A stretch of 64,000 nucleotides of DNA from positions 168,871,174-168,935,173 of the forward strand of contig NC_079147.1 in the NCBI RefSeq assembly GCF_945859685.1, read 5' to 3'. A model generated the notes under the pieces. The model ran no database searches and had not been told where the DNA came from. It saw only the letters and a program-made list of their open reading frames with translations. The stretch's first letter is position 1, and the number at the start of each line of letters is the position of its first letter. The position numbers and the translations under genes are program-made. Below, one piece after another: positions 1 through 9,904 of the stretch. The DNA comes from Eupeodes corollae. Taxonomy: Eukaryota > Arthropoda > Insecta > Diptera > Syrphidae.

Positions 1-1341
1 AAATTAAATTGTTGGTCGAAGACATACATAGCTCTTGCAATGTGACCTCGAACGAGTTTTATCACGAAATTGTCAATTCTGTTGATTCGAGACCCGTTGT
101 ATAGGACCTCGTTGGAATAGTAATGCACATAAGAAGATTCGGCTGTTCGATAGGAGCCGGTACAGCGTCGTAAACACTGCTACTCGAACACCCGAAACTT
201 CTCCATCTGGGAAAAGGCAACGTTGAACCACACAGGACAACCATAAACGATCATTGGCCGTATAAAGACCATGTAGCAAATTACCTTCACTCTGGGGTCA
301 AGCCGACTGCTAAAAAACAGCTGTTTCGTCAAAGCGAAGGCTCCTCTGGAACTGGTCAGAGCAGCATTTATATGTCTGTCGAAATATAAATACTGATCTA
401 ACCAGATACCGAGGTACTTCACTACACTTTCCCTCGCTAATGGCTGCCCGTGAAGATCAACGATGACCATCTTGCGCCAATTCTTGCACGTATCCCTCGT
501 GGCCCCAGCCAACGGAGTCCGGAACAGAATTGTCTCCGACTTCTGGTTATTTATTTTCAGTTTCCAGTCGTCGCAATATCGCTGAATCTTGTCGAAATCA
601 CGCTGCAAGAGAATTCTAATAACCTCAACCTTTCACCGCTCCCTGTTGAAGACCATTTTTAATTGAGAATGTTGTGGTAGAAGTTACATTCTCACTTTTG
701 ACAACAAACTTTCTACCGTTAAGCATATCATAAAGTTTATGCAACAATGGCTTGCTTATGCCAAGCCTGCTCAGTTTTAGGTAAAGACCCTCTAACCATA
801 CAGTGTCAAAGGCCTTTTCCAAATCAACCAGAACAGCACCTGTGCATTGTTGTTTTGATTTATTCCATTGGATATCAGAAACGAGTTTAGACGCAGCATG
901 AATTGTGTCATGACCCGCCTTGAACCAGAACTGTTTATCCGGAATAATTTTGCTGTCCGCAGCCCACTTAGTCAGAGCCCTATTAATGATCTTTTCGAAG
1001 ACTTTTCTGATGCTCGGAAGAAGACTTATCGACCGAAGATTTGACGGGTTGGAGCTGTCCTTTCCCTTTTTCGGGAGAGGATGAACCACAGCGGTCTTTC
1101 AATGCACTGGATAATATGCATTATTCAGTGCATTATTGAAGAGCGTGGTGTAAATGTCAATTGCTTCCATCGGTAAATGTCTTAGTACAACGTTGGATAT
1201 ACCATCGACGCCTGCTGACTTTTTGTTTTTTATTGAATTGAAGATGAGCTGAAGCTCAACCTTCGTCACTAACAAGGGACTTGGTCCCGTTTGCTCGACG
1301 ATTATGGCATTTGCCAAGGAATCGTCATTAAACCGCATTTA
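1..1341 (-). mobile_element. LINE family A, reverse transcriptase fragment, internally deleted
   Basis: Minus-strand pieces read as a non-LTR reverse transcriptase of Jockey-like type. In order they are an N-terminal finger block (1338-1099), a palm block with VHPLPKKGKDSSNP and VDLEKAFDTVW (1089-625), and a thumb/C-terminal block with VKYLGIWLDQ and RPMIVYGCPVWF (608-180). The block that should carry the FADD catalytic motif, between LQQGAV (~640) and the following helix, is missing, so this copy is catalytically dead. The 3' end runs off the window: positions 38-80 contain the same C-terminal coding stretch (RIDNFVIKLVRGHI) found in the truncated copy at 7098. The 5' truncation point abuts a tRNA-SINE head at 1342. 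The clade assignment is from motif feel only. Confidence 0.85.
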
Positions 1342-1378
1342 AGTCCAACGCACTAACAATCATGCCACGGGTACTACT
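1342..1378 (-). repeat. tRNA-SINE head fragment
   Basis: The sequence CGCACTAACAATCATGCCAC followed by GGGTACTACT matches the 5' tRNA-like head (A box) of the SINE seen complete at 20279-20594 and 62452-62764. It is minus oriented. It is cut by the 5' end of the LINE-A copy to its left. Confidence 0.75.
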
Positions 1379-1384
1379 CGTGCT

Positions 1385-2040
1385 AAAACCCATGTTTATT
1401 TAAAAGATAAATATTTTCTTAGAGTTAGACTCGATCAAAACCGATTCCGTTTGAATAAAAAGAAATAATTCTCGATTCCAAGAAACTTTATTACATTGTT
1501 TTCGACACTTAGTTAAATTTTTGTTTAAAGAATCCAACATTCAGTTTTTCCATGGGAATTAAAATCTACAAAAAAAAAATACGCAAAATTGGTAAAAATT
1601 AATATTCGATTCTCAATATCTCGTGAAAAATAAATTTATTGACTTCAAAGTGATTGCATTCTGTGCTAAATTCTTTTATTAAGGTAAAATATTGTTCCTA
1701 GAAAAATTAAATTTGTACCTATTTGTTTATATACAGTGCTACAGAAATTGATAAAAATTGGTTTCAACTAAAAGTCTGGTTAACAAAATTAGATTTTGAA
1801 ATCAAAATATTGCATCATATATACAAAATATTGGTGATAGTTTTCAGTTATTTTTTTTTAAAAAATTTAATTGACAACTTTTTTAACAAAACACGAAAAC
1901 CTACGAAAACTAAGAAATGGTTTTCAAATCAAGTATTGATAGAAAAAAGTTTTAAGCAAGACAAATTGACAGACGGTATGGGAAGTTATCACTGTGGGTC
2001 GCATACCAACCATTTTTTATTTTATATTGATTTATATCAT
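1385..2040 (+). repeat. R1.1 interspersed repeat, 3' half
   Basis: This shares long stretches with the repeats at 37319-38345 and 62040-63195. Shared parts include the units around ACGCAAAATTGGTAAAAATT and the 3' end GGGAAGTTATCACTGTGGGT at about 1980-2000. The 5' half is missing, being either outside the window or removed at the SINE/LINE junction at 1342-1378. Confidence 0.75.
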
Positions 2041-2412
2041 GAAACAAATACTTACCCCATAGACAAACTAAAAATAACAACAACAAATTAATTTACATTT
2101 AAGAGTGGGCAATAATTTTCAAGCAGAAGCTGAGCCGAGTTAGTTTTAATTTTTGCATTTTGTCACTCTGTCATGTTATGGATGAGATAATCCATATACC
2201 AGAGAAACAATCGAAATCTAAGCTCTTGCTAATGCCTTTTTTTTAATTTATTTTATTAATCAAAAAATCTTATTTTAGATTGAGGTAACGCATCACATGT
2301 CAGTAGAGTATTTCTCTTTAGATATATTTCAATTGGTTCTGATGTATCTTCACATCATCATGACGTTGTTTTTGGACTGACCACCATAATCTCAGATGGG
2401 AATGAACACTTG
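2041..2412. other. Kazal gene 5' flank, no gene seen
   Basis: AT-rich sequence with no coding potential that I recognise. It lies immediately upstream of the TATA box, so it is the probable proximal promoter and enhancer region. Confidence 0.4.
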
Positions 2413-2450
2413 TATAAAAGTTGGCTTGAATCAGTCTATAGGTTTCAGTT
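2413..2450 (+). promoter_or_regulatory. TATA box plus initiator of the Kazal gene
   Basis: TATAAAAG lies at 2413-2420 and a canonical arthropod initiator TCAGTT at 2445-2450, with the A at 2447. The A is 34 bases from the first base of the TATA box, slightly longer than the usual 30-31. An alternative TCAGTC at 2431 is too close to the TATA box. The start implies a 5' UTR of ~147 nt before the ATG at 2594. This is inferred from sequence only. Confidence 0.6.
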
Positions 2451-2593
2451 TGCTCTCACGCTTAAGTCATCATTGTACTTATTGTGATTTAAAATACAAG
2501 TTGGCATAGTTGTGCGTATTAGATACAAATTTTAATTGTTTATTCATCTAATTTTATTTGTGCCTACTCAAGTTTTACACAGAGTATCTAATC

Positions 2594-2621
2594 ATGCGTT
2601 TTGCTGTTGTAACAATATTCG
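2594..2621 (+). CDS. Kazal-type inhibitor, coding exon 1 (signal peptide start)
   Basis: ATG at 2594 opens MRFAVVTIF and is followed by a donor, G|GTAAAT, at 2621/2622, leaving one base in phase 1. The exon at 14061 follows a polypyrimidine-AG (TCTTTTTAG) and begins with the two bases that complete a valine codon. Joined, the start reads MRFAVVTIFVILIVAAMAFA, a textbook signal peptide running into the Kazal domain. The in-phase join, the hydrophobic continuity and the TATA/Inr upstream make this the likely true first exon. It is separated from the rest of the gene by an ~11.4 kb intron filled with transposons. No transcript evidence is available here, and a shorter alternative start exists at 14045. 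Confidence 0.65.
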
Positions 2622-3022
2622 GTAAATTGAACTTTTAGTTTCATTTTAAACAAAGAATAAAATTGAAAGAATTATTTTGATTATAAGTCTTATCTAAGGT
2701 GAAAGGTGAAACAATAATATATATTTTAAAAATGTCTGAGAGGAAATATATATGTACGATAAGCAAATAAGATTTTACTGTATTTAATTGTGAAAATCTG
2801 AAAACAAACTTACTATACAAAAAAAAGTGATTAGTAATTAACAGATTAAATCAAATCAGTTGAAAACCTATCTTTTGCCCGAAATCACAAGTATTTATTT
2901 CAGGAATATTAGTATAAAAATTACAAATGAAATGTTATGAATCATTTATTGACGCTGGTTAAGTGCATTTAAAAAAAAGTGGAGAGGGGGGACGGTACAG
3001 TTGATCATACTGAGATATTCAT

Positions 3023-3493
3023 TATACAGGGCGCCCCGTTAAGGATAGTCCGCCAGCAGTAAAATGAAGGAATTAAAGATGCTTTCAAATCGTTATAACT
3101 TTCGTTATAAACTTGATTGTGATAAAATGCATACCTTTTTAGAAAGTATACAAAAAAACAAAAACCTATAATCAATTCAGCCAAATTTCTGGCAGCATAC
3201 TACTAGATTGAAGTGCATAAATGAGTTGGAATTCAGTTTTGTATTATAAATTAATATTAGCGAACTGTCCATCAATTTTGCTTGAATTATTGTAAAATGT
3301 GTAAAACATTAAAAACCTAAATCATTTGTGGACAAAGTGAGCGATAAACCGACTTAAAGTAAATGTTCTCAGAATTGTATTAAATATTAGACTCAAAAAC
3401 CGTTATGATTAGGGATAAACAAGTTTCCAAATTCAGAAATGTTATGACTTGGCTTACCACATATTGGGCCATCCTAAACGGACACCCTGTATA
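3023..3493. mobile_element. Tc1/mariner-type MITE
   Basis: The terminal inverted repeats start TACAGGGCGCC (left, 3025) and TACAGGGTGTCC (read inward from the right, 3491), and similarity runs ~28 bp inward through the (G)TTTAGGAT block. A TA dinucleotide flanks each end (3023-3024 and 3492-3493). The 467 bp interior shows no transposase. The ACAGGGTG-type terminus plus TA duplication is typical of the IS630/Tc1/mariner superfamily. Confidence 0.75.
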
Positions 3494-3974
3494 CATGCAA
3501 CAAAAGAGTTCTTTGTATAAAATAATGATTTTTTTAAAGAATCGAACTAATGAAGCAATAAGTAAATAAAGCATAATTCGTCGTTTAAAATCAAAAATAA
3601 AGTATCCATATAAAGGTGGGTTAAAATGATTCACAAGAACCAAACGAACTCAGTACTCACATACAAACATATCGGTATGGACGTTTAATTGGTGATTTTA
3701 ATAGAAATGATGAACGTATTTATTATTGGACTATAAGTGTTCGTACCGATATTTCGAATGGCGGATCTATTTATTTTTTCGTAGGAATTCCTTTTGATTT
3801 CGAAACTTCTCAAATATTAGGGTTTTTAAAAAGTAACCTAAAATATAAGATCGCGAATTTGAGTTGCCTTTAAATTCCTGAAACTCGTCTTGAATTTCTT
3901 CTTATTTCTATTTTTACCTTGATTTGCTTCTTTTGAACTATAATTTCAAACAATTTCCTTAATAGACTGAGATG
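3494..3974. repeat. Degenerate repeat flanking the long-TIR element
   Basis: No gene is seen. The part at ~3845-3900, with CTGAAACTCGTCTT, resembles 19540-19600. The far side of the long-TIR element (8855-8945) resembles 19930-20010. The element may therefore have landed in a copy of the repeat present at 19.5-20.0 kb. Confidence 0.4.
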
Positions 3975-4058
3975 AGAGCCAGCAACAGAAAAAGTAACGT
4001 CATTTCTTTAAGAAAATATTTGGTCTCATTGTATAGTCTGAAAATAAATAAACATTAA

Positions 4059-4377
4059 TGGCTGAAACACATACACGCTTCAGCTTCGGCTTCGTCTCCG
4101 TTACGTTAGGCCCGCTTCGAGGTTGCTTTGAATGACATTTCTATTATTTCATCCCTCCAAAGAGCATATATTTTGTTTGTTGACATTTTTTTACTGCTGA
4201 TGAGCTGTCAGACAAAGCAAATGTTCAGAAAATCGAACTAGAGCTTCCGTTTGGAGTCACATTACGTTACATTACATTCTTTTCCTTACGATTGTCAAAC
4301 AAAACGTGAGGTCGAAGCTACATTGTGATAGCATGCATTGAATTCCTATCGCTGAACTCGTGTATGTGATTCAGCCA
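4059..4377. mobile_element. MITE with TAA duplication inserted in the left long TIR
   Basis: The TIRs are TGGCTGAAACACATACACG at 4059 and TGGCTGAATCACATACACG read inward from 4377. TAA lies at 4056-4058 and 4378-4380. The 3 bp TWA-type duplication suggests PIF/Harbinger ancestry. There is no coding content. Confidence 0.75.
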
Positions 4378-4391
4378 TAAAATACTCGTAA

Positions 4392-4820
4392 AGCAGCATT
4401 CATATGAGCGCGACCAACGAACGACGAATGAATTACAAAATGTGAGTTTATATACGTTTGAAGACATATTTCCACACAAATTCTTAACAAAACGATAGCA
4501 ATATAGTTTCTATTTGATTTATGATGCATACTTTTACTTTTCAATATCATATATTAATAAATTTAAGAAAACAAATTTATTCGTCGCGAAAAAAATTGAA
4601 GTAGATACGAACTGTCAAACTTTATTCGCGTTCCACATTATCCACACTCGCAACGAATAAAATAATCGCGCGTACTTAACCTACAAAATTCATTCTTGTT
4701 TTGATTTCGGTGATCAAAGTCAAACTTTATTCGCGACGAATTAAAAACTCTCATGTGAATGAAATGTCAAAATCGACGAATATTCGTTCATTCGTTGGTC
4801 GTGCTCATGTGAATAATGCT
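4392..4820. mobile_element. MITE, GACCAACGAA-type TIR, copy 1
   Basis: The left TIR is AGCAGCATTCATATGAG followed by CGCGACCAACGAA. The right TIR read inward is AGCATTATTCACATGAG followed by CACGACCAACGAA. It is flanked by TAA at 4389-4391 and 4821-4823. It sits in the left long TIR only 11 bp from the previous MITE. A second, shorter copy lies at 22075-22355 with the same TAA duplication. Confidence 0.8.
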
Positions 4821-5190
4821 TAATTGTCTTCCACTTCTCCGATGGTGGGGAGGGCGTTGGAAAGGGGTTAAAGGGGTAAAAAAAACTAGGACAAAAACGT
4901 GATATAATTAAAACTGATTTTTGGTGTGTTGACGCTAAGTAATATTTTATGTAACATATCAAAAAGGCAGACAATTTGGGTGGTACGAAGATGGTGGCAG
5001 ACTTAGAGGCAGGTCGAGAAAATAAGTGGCAAATTACGCCATTTCATTAAGCTTGAAAAAGGTGTTAAAATTTTTAAAATGTTATTATAATCCTATAATC
5101 AAAAAGGCAGACAAATATTGCGAGCCGAAAACCCTGGCAGACATAAAAACACAAAAAAAAAATTATTATTAAAAAAAAATTAAAACAAAT
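4821..5190. repeat. Inner part of left long TIR with GGCAGAC motifs
   Basis: GGCAGAC occurs at 4966-4972, 4996-5002, 5106-5112 and 5136-5142. The first and third sit in the identical context AAAAAGGCAGACAA. All four are conserved in mirror position in the right repeat (8390-8745), which supports these being transposase-binding sites. That function is inference. Confidence 0.6.
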
Positions 5191-5421
5191 GAACAAATTG
5201 AACTTCTCAAAGAAATCAGGTTTTACTTTCAAATATTTTATTCTCTATTCTATTCCACATCGTATTTGTTGAATGGAAGTGCTTCCATCGTCATCACTAT
5301 CTTCATTCTCTTCATTATCTGCAAAATAATTTGGTAAAAATTTGCAATTATTTTATAAAGTAAAAATGAGTTCATATTGTTCATAACCAGTGACATTCAT
5401 ATCCTCATCCAAATTTTCTGG

Positions 5422-8360
5422 TTAAATTATTACGTCATTAACCAAAGGTGGTGACTGCTCGCCTTTAAACCAAAGCAATTCATACTTTCCATCAATTTTG
5501 TTCCATCCATACTCAGTTGGATGTAATTGAGTGGGGGTTTTTAAATGAGCATTTCTACATAGGCCGCTAATGTATTGTGATCTTAAGAGTTGCTGATGTA
5601 TTCCGACTGGCATGGAGGTAGATTTGAAGCATCAACATTTTTAAACTTTTTACTAAACGCCTCATTTACGTCCTTTGACTTACACGTTTGCGTAAACATT
5701 TCAAACCTTGCCTTCTTTCAGTATCAAATAAATTATAATTGGCAACTTTTGAGAATGCTTCTTGATACTCAATATTTTTACAAAGCAATGTGAAAGGTCT
5801 ATTTATCCCCTTTTTGAAAAATGCTGGATTGTAGTCACAACCGGTCATTGCGTGAAACCCAGGTAGGGCTTTTGAAATAGTCTCACCCAAATTACCGTAT
5901 AATAAGGTGACATCAATACCTTCGATTGTTGCCAGCACCAAACATCCAACCAAATATTTAACGAATGGCTCAAGTGGTCCATATTTCTTAGCATTACAAT
6001 AAGAATGTCGGTGTCTGAGCACTTGATAACAATGTTGGCCTTGAAGTTAATGTTGCAAATGTGATAAACTATTTTCGTATCAGCTTCTTCATGAGGCTCA
6101 CATGATAATAGCTCATCAATAGATTTTTCTACACGATCATTTACAACTTTATGAGAGTAGCATTTATCGAAATTTCCAATGAATGGAGCCACTTCATCAG
6201 TCTCCCAGTGTGAGATTAAAAATCGTACAAGATCTGTTTTAAAGTTTGCCTTTCGGAGTTCCTTCACAAAATCGGAAGGTCTGACCTGATCTGATCCTGT
6301 TATCACGTAGGCACGATCTTCAAAGCCGTCCCTTCGCGAACGTTCATTATCTTTAATGGATGGTGAAAAGTATTGAACGAAAACAAGATCAATCCGCAAT
6401 GCACAAAACCGTGTAACTATTTGAAGAATTTTTTTGATACCATACCAAATGTTTTGGGAACTTCTTTGACTAAATGCAACACGAAAAAGCCGTCCAGTAT
6501 GACAATATCAATATTCGGTGGTGGGTTACTCACTACTCTTTTCTCCAATAGCTTCATGAGAGTTGACTTGTCAGTCTTGCACATTGATCCATCTAGGTGA
6601 CACATAGACATAGGTATAGGTGTTAGAGGATATGACAAGATCTTTGCTATATTTTTCTTACATCGAAACTCCAAGCATTCGGCCGAACAAATCTCGCTGC
6701 ATCTTCACTTCCTGCATTTTGCTGCCAATTTTAATTAACTTTTTTTTGGTGTAGTTAAAAATTACGATTCTTTTAATAGGTTTCTCAAATCTGTCGTCAG
6801 CTGCCGCACATTCCGAAATAAAATTTTCTCGTAACCTCTGCCCTGTTTGTTCGATGTTGAACAGAAATTTCTCATCCAAGTTTGATTGAAATGGGTTCAT
6901 ATTTGTATTAACAGATTCAATACATTTGTGCAGATGATTAGATTTTTTTTTTAATTTTGCTATGCTCCAATTCTCCCAAAATATCTTGCTGTTTTTTTAA
7001 TCCAGTTTGTTCGTAAACGTAGGAAATTATAGTCGATCTGATAATGTGACCTTTTGCCCACCGTTGCCTAGCCGATAGGGAATTCGTGAAGTGTGTAGAA
7101 TTGACAATTTCGTGATAAAACTCGTTCGAGGTCACATTGTAAAAGCTATGTCTTGGCAGTCCCGTTAATCTACCACGTCAGACGAAGAACCGTGGATAGG
7201 CGACTCCCGTACAATCGGGACGTCATGGCACAAGGTGGAGCGGAGCTCCTTCAGTTCAGTAGGGCTGTGTCCGAACGGGACCGGACTGATAGGGTGAAGC
7301 AGGAGGACACGTTTTGGTGGCTTCAATCGGCACTTGATAGTGGGTAGTCGGGATGGGGTTTAAGCCTTGGCCGGCTTACATACTTGTTTTATAGTTTTAG
7401 GGTTTAGTTTTAAGTAGAATAGGCATGGTGGCACAAAAAAAAAATACAAAAAAAAATAAAAAAAAAATAAAAAAAAACGAAAAAAAATAAAAAAAAAAAA
7501 AACAAAAAAATATATGGAATATAAAAAAAAAACAAAAAAAAAAATAAAAAAAAAACATACAAAAAAAGACAGTAAAATATAAAAACAAAAAATGTTAGAT
7601 TTGCTGCTGTGGTTGTTCTAGTTTTAAGTAGTTTATAGGTAGAATAGGTAGCTTAAGTTAGTTTTAAGTTTTATATTAGGGACCTTATTTAAGTAGTTTT
7701 TAAGCAAAAATAAAAAGGATATTGATATTAGTTTTTTTTTTAATTTTCTAATTAATACAATAATAAATAAAATTGAATTGAAGTTAAAATACATCTTAGG
7801 GCCGAAAGGCATTAGTAGTTAGTGTTAAAGTTTAACTTAGAGTGTCCGTATGGGACCATTAAGTTAGTTGTAAGTTATGGATAATTAGGCTAATTTTATG
7901 AATTTTTGTCTAGCTTTAAGATAGGTTAAGAATGAATTAATAAAAATGAATTAAAATAAAAAAAAAAAAAAACGTGAAGTGTGTAACCCCTGTTAATCGC
8001 CGTGCTGCATCTGCGTTGACAGTTTGCTCCAAAGTGAGATCTATGGGTTGTCTAGAAAAATTCTTGTTGGTACATTTCACACCAAAATTTCCTTTCTCAA
8101 AAACTGCTTTGAGTTTCTAGTGAGTTTCTTCAATTTTAAGCAGATTGTCATGATATCTAGTGAGCCATCGCGCATAATTTGGCTAATTGAATGTGAAAAA
8201 TTGATTAGAAATGTTTGACAATATACCTATGTACATTTGAAGAGCTCAAAATCGCCAGTTCGAATGCTTCTTTGTAAATGCAGATAATTGTTGATGAGAT
8301 TGATGTATATCATGTAGTATTGTGCTGTTTTTCCATGGTGCCCTGCCATTGTTAATTCTC
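5422..8360 (-). pseudogene. Broken HEEADT/HAMTGCD family gene (FEN/PIN-nuclease-like), element-encoded
   Basis: Read 8360 to 5422, the frames give a colinear protein. The blocks are an upstream helical block (HHGKTAQYYM), PNYARWLTRYHDN, PIDLTLEQTVNADAARRLTG, SARQRW, FISECAAADDRFEKPIKR, YPLTPIPMSMCHLDGSM, HEEADT (6093-6076), CSDTDILI (~6021-5998), GFHAMTGCDYNPAFFKKG (~5860) and a C-terminal GW...W..GE block ending at 5422. I recognise this order from uncharacterised, widely scattered invertebrate and vertebrate proteins. EADT plus SDTD resemble the acidic metal-binding residues of FEN1/XPG-type nucleases; that is inference. The gene is dead. It has TAG codons at 8183-8185 and 8117-8119, frameshifts near 8225, 6900, 6660, 6400, 6010 and 5640, and a LINE insertion at 7098. 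The N-terminus appears truncated at the right TIR. Confidence 0.75.
7098..7972 (+). mobile_element. LINE-A, 5'-truncated insertion inside the HEEADT gene
   Basis: A perfect 13 bp TSD, CGTGAAGTGTGTA, flanks it at 7085-7097 and 7973-7985. The insert starts with the last ~23 codons of the LINE-A ORF (RIDNFVIKLVRGHIVKAM, stop near 7169). It continues with a 3' UTR, an A-rich low-complexity run (7434-7590) and a final poly(A) before 7972. Excising insert and one TSD rejoins ...RRLTGVTHFTNSLSARQRW in frame, which confirms the boundaries. The 3' UTR block at 7840-7960 recurs at 46828-46957. Confidence 0.93.
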
Positions 8361-8389
8361 GATATGCAACATATTCGCGTAACAAATTG

Positions 8390-8840
8390 GAATAAAATAA
8401 TAATAATAAAAAATAAATTTTGTTTGTGTTTTTATGTCTGCCAGGGTTTTCGGCTCGCAATATTTGTCTGCCTTTTTGTTTATAGGATTATAATAACATT
8501 TTAAAAATTTTAACACCTTTTTCAAGCTTAATGAAATGGCGTAATTAGCCACTTATCTCTGCCTCTAAGTCTGCCACCATCTTCGTACCACCCAAATTGT
8601 CTGCCTTTTTGATATGTTACATAGAATATTATTTAGCGTCAACACACCAAAAATCAGCTTTAATGATATCACGTTTTTGTCCTAGTTTTTGTTACTCCTT
8701 TAACCCCTTACCAACGCCCTCTCCACCAACAGGGAAGTGGCAGACTATTATTTTAATGTTTATTTATGTATATTCAGACTATACAATAAGACCAAATATT
8801 TTCTTAAAGAAATGACGTTACTTTTTCTGTTGCTGGCTCT
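8390..8840. repeat. Right long TIR
   Basis: This is the inverted partner of 3975-4058 plus 4821-5190. GTCTGCC motifs lie at 8436, 8466, 8569 and 8599, and a reversed GGCAGAC at 8739-8745. Unlike the left copy it is uninterrupted. Confidence 0.8.
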
Positions 8841-8954
8841 TAGACTATAAATTCAAGAGCCAAACATATGTATTCCTCTCTACGATTTGTAAGTTTCCTT
8901 GACTCCTTTAAGATCAAAATATTTTCAAAAGGTTAAAGCAAAACAGTAATTTTT

Positions 8955-9070
8955 TAAAGGGTGATTTTTTTGAGGTTAGGATTTTCATGCATTAGTATTT
9001 GACAGATCACGCGGGATTTCACACATGGTGTCAAAGAGAAAGATGCTCAGTATGCTTTGACATTTCATCA
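8955..9070 (+). mobile_element. Tc1/mariner-type element end, truncated
   Basis: It begins AAAGGGTGATTTTTTTGAGG and continues with ATGGTGTCAAAGAGAAAGAT. I recall this wording from abundant IS630/Tc1-like elements in fly genomes. No second terminus is visible before the LINE-B 3' tail. Identification is from memory and not verified. Confidence 0.4.
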
Positions 9071-9271
9071 TGAATAGACTTCAGTTCAGTTCATATTTAT
9101 TTGCAGTTTAAGGCTTAGACTATTTTATAATGAATTAAATTATTTAAGAGATACAGAAGCTTGTTCTTTACATCTACAATACAATAAATTTACGACAATA
9201 TTTTAATTTTACTATGGTTATAATAAATTATTAAGGGAAAACACTACAAGAAAAAAACCCTTACATAATAC

Positions 9272-9904
9272 TTTTTTTTTTTTTGTATTCACAAGCACTC
9301 AAGGGGTTATTAGTACCCTTTATATGTTTATATTTAAACACAGTGCGAGCGTTAGGAAAATAGGGAAGGATTTAAGAGGAGATACCGGTGCACATTGGTC
9401 TTAAAGTTCTGAACATCAAAATGGGAGGGAAAAACAGAGTTGGCCAAAGCATTCCACATTCTCGATGTGCGATTTAAGAAACAATCTCTGTACTTAACAG
9501 TACGCCCGAAATTGAGCTCAAGGGTAAACTGATGAGCATTCCTAGAAGTGCGAGTATTACGGCTGAATTGTTTAAGGGGTGGAATGCAACTGGCTAATTC
9601 GACAGAATATTGTTTGTAAAAATATCTATAAAATAACGAAAGGCATGAAACATTGCGACGGTGTTCTAGCGATGTAAATGTTTCGATTATAGTTCTGTCG
9701 CCTATCATTTTTAAAGCCCTTTTTTGAATTCTATCCAAGAGATTTAAATTTGTTTTGGGGGCACCTGCCCAGATATGCGAATTATATTCAAGCTTTGTAG
9801 ATTATAGCCAGATCAGAAGGGGTGAAAAATTTCTTGCATCTTCGGAGAAATCCTAAGCATCTGGCAGCATTTTTAGCGATATCGAATATGTTATCATTCC
9901 ATAA
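9272..9904 (-). mobile_element. LINE family B, 3' part
   Basis: The minus-strand ORF 9738-9352 is the C-terminus of a non-LTR ORF2 (LFYRYF, CIPPLKQFSRNTRTSRNAHQ, RMWNALANSVFP). It is followed by a short 3' UTR and a poly(A) seen as a T run at 9272-9284. Upstream, 9740-9901 encodes a region around RRCKKFF that continues at 11359 beyond a DNA transposon. The same 3' end recurs at 26031-26400. Confidence 0.85.

Larger units (their letters stand above)
3975..8840 (-). mobile_element. Long-terminal-inverted-repeat DNA element with FEN/PIN-like gene
   Basis: The two ends are inverted copies of one another over ~450 bp, differing at only a few percent of positions by eye. The left copy is 3975-4058 plus 4821-5190. 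The right copy runs from 8840 inward to ~8390. The outermost bases are AGAGCCAGCAACAG on both sides. Each inverted repeat carries several GGCAGAC/GTCTGCC motifs. The only coding content is a broken minus-strand gene (5422-8360). Removing two MITEs and one LINE leaves ~3.2 kb. No clean TSD was found; TAGACT occurs near both edges but is offset by six bases on the left. The superfamily is uncertain. Academ-like elements, which carry an XPG-type nuclease, are a possible relative. Confidence 0.75.

Noticed and set aside
7397..7588. Phe-rich ORF on the minus strand
   Set aside because: It is only the complement of the A-rich low-complexity tract in the LINE-A 3' region.
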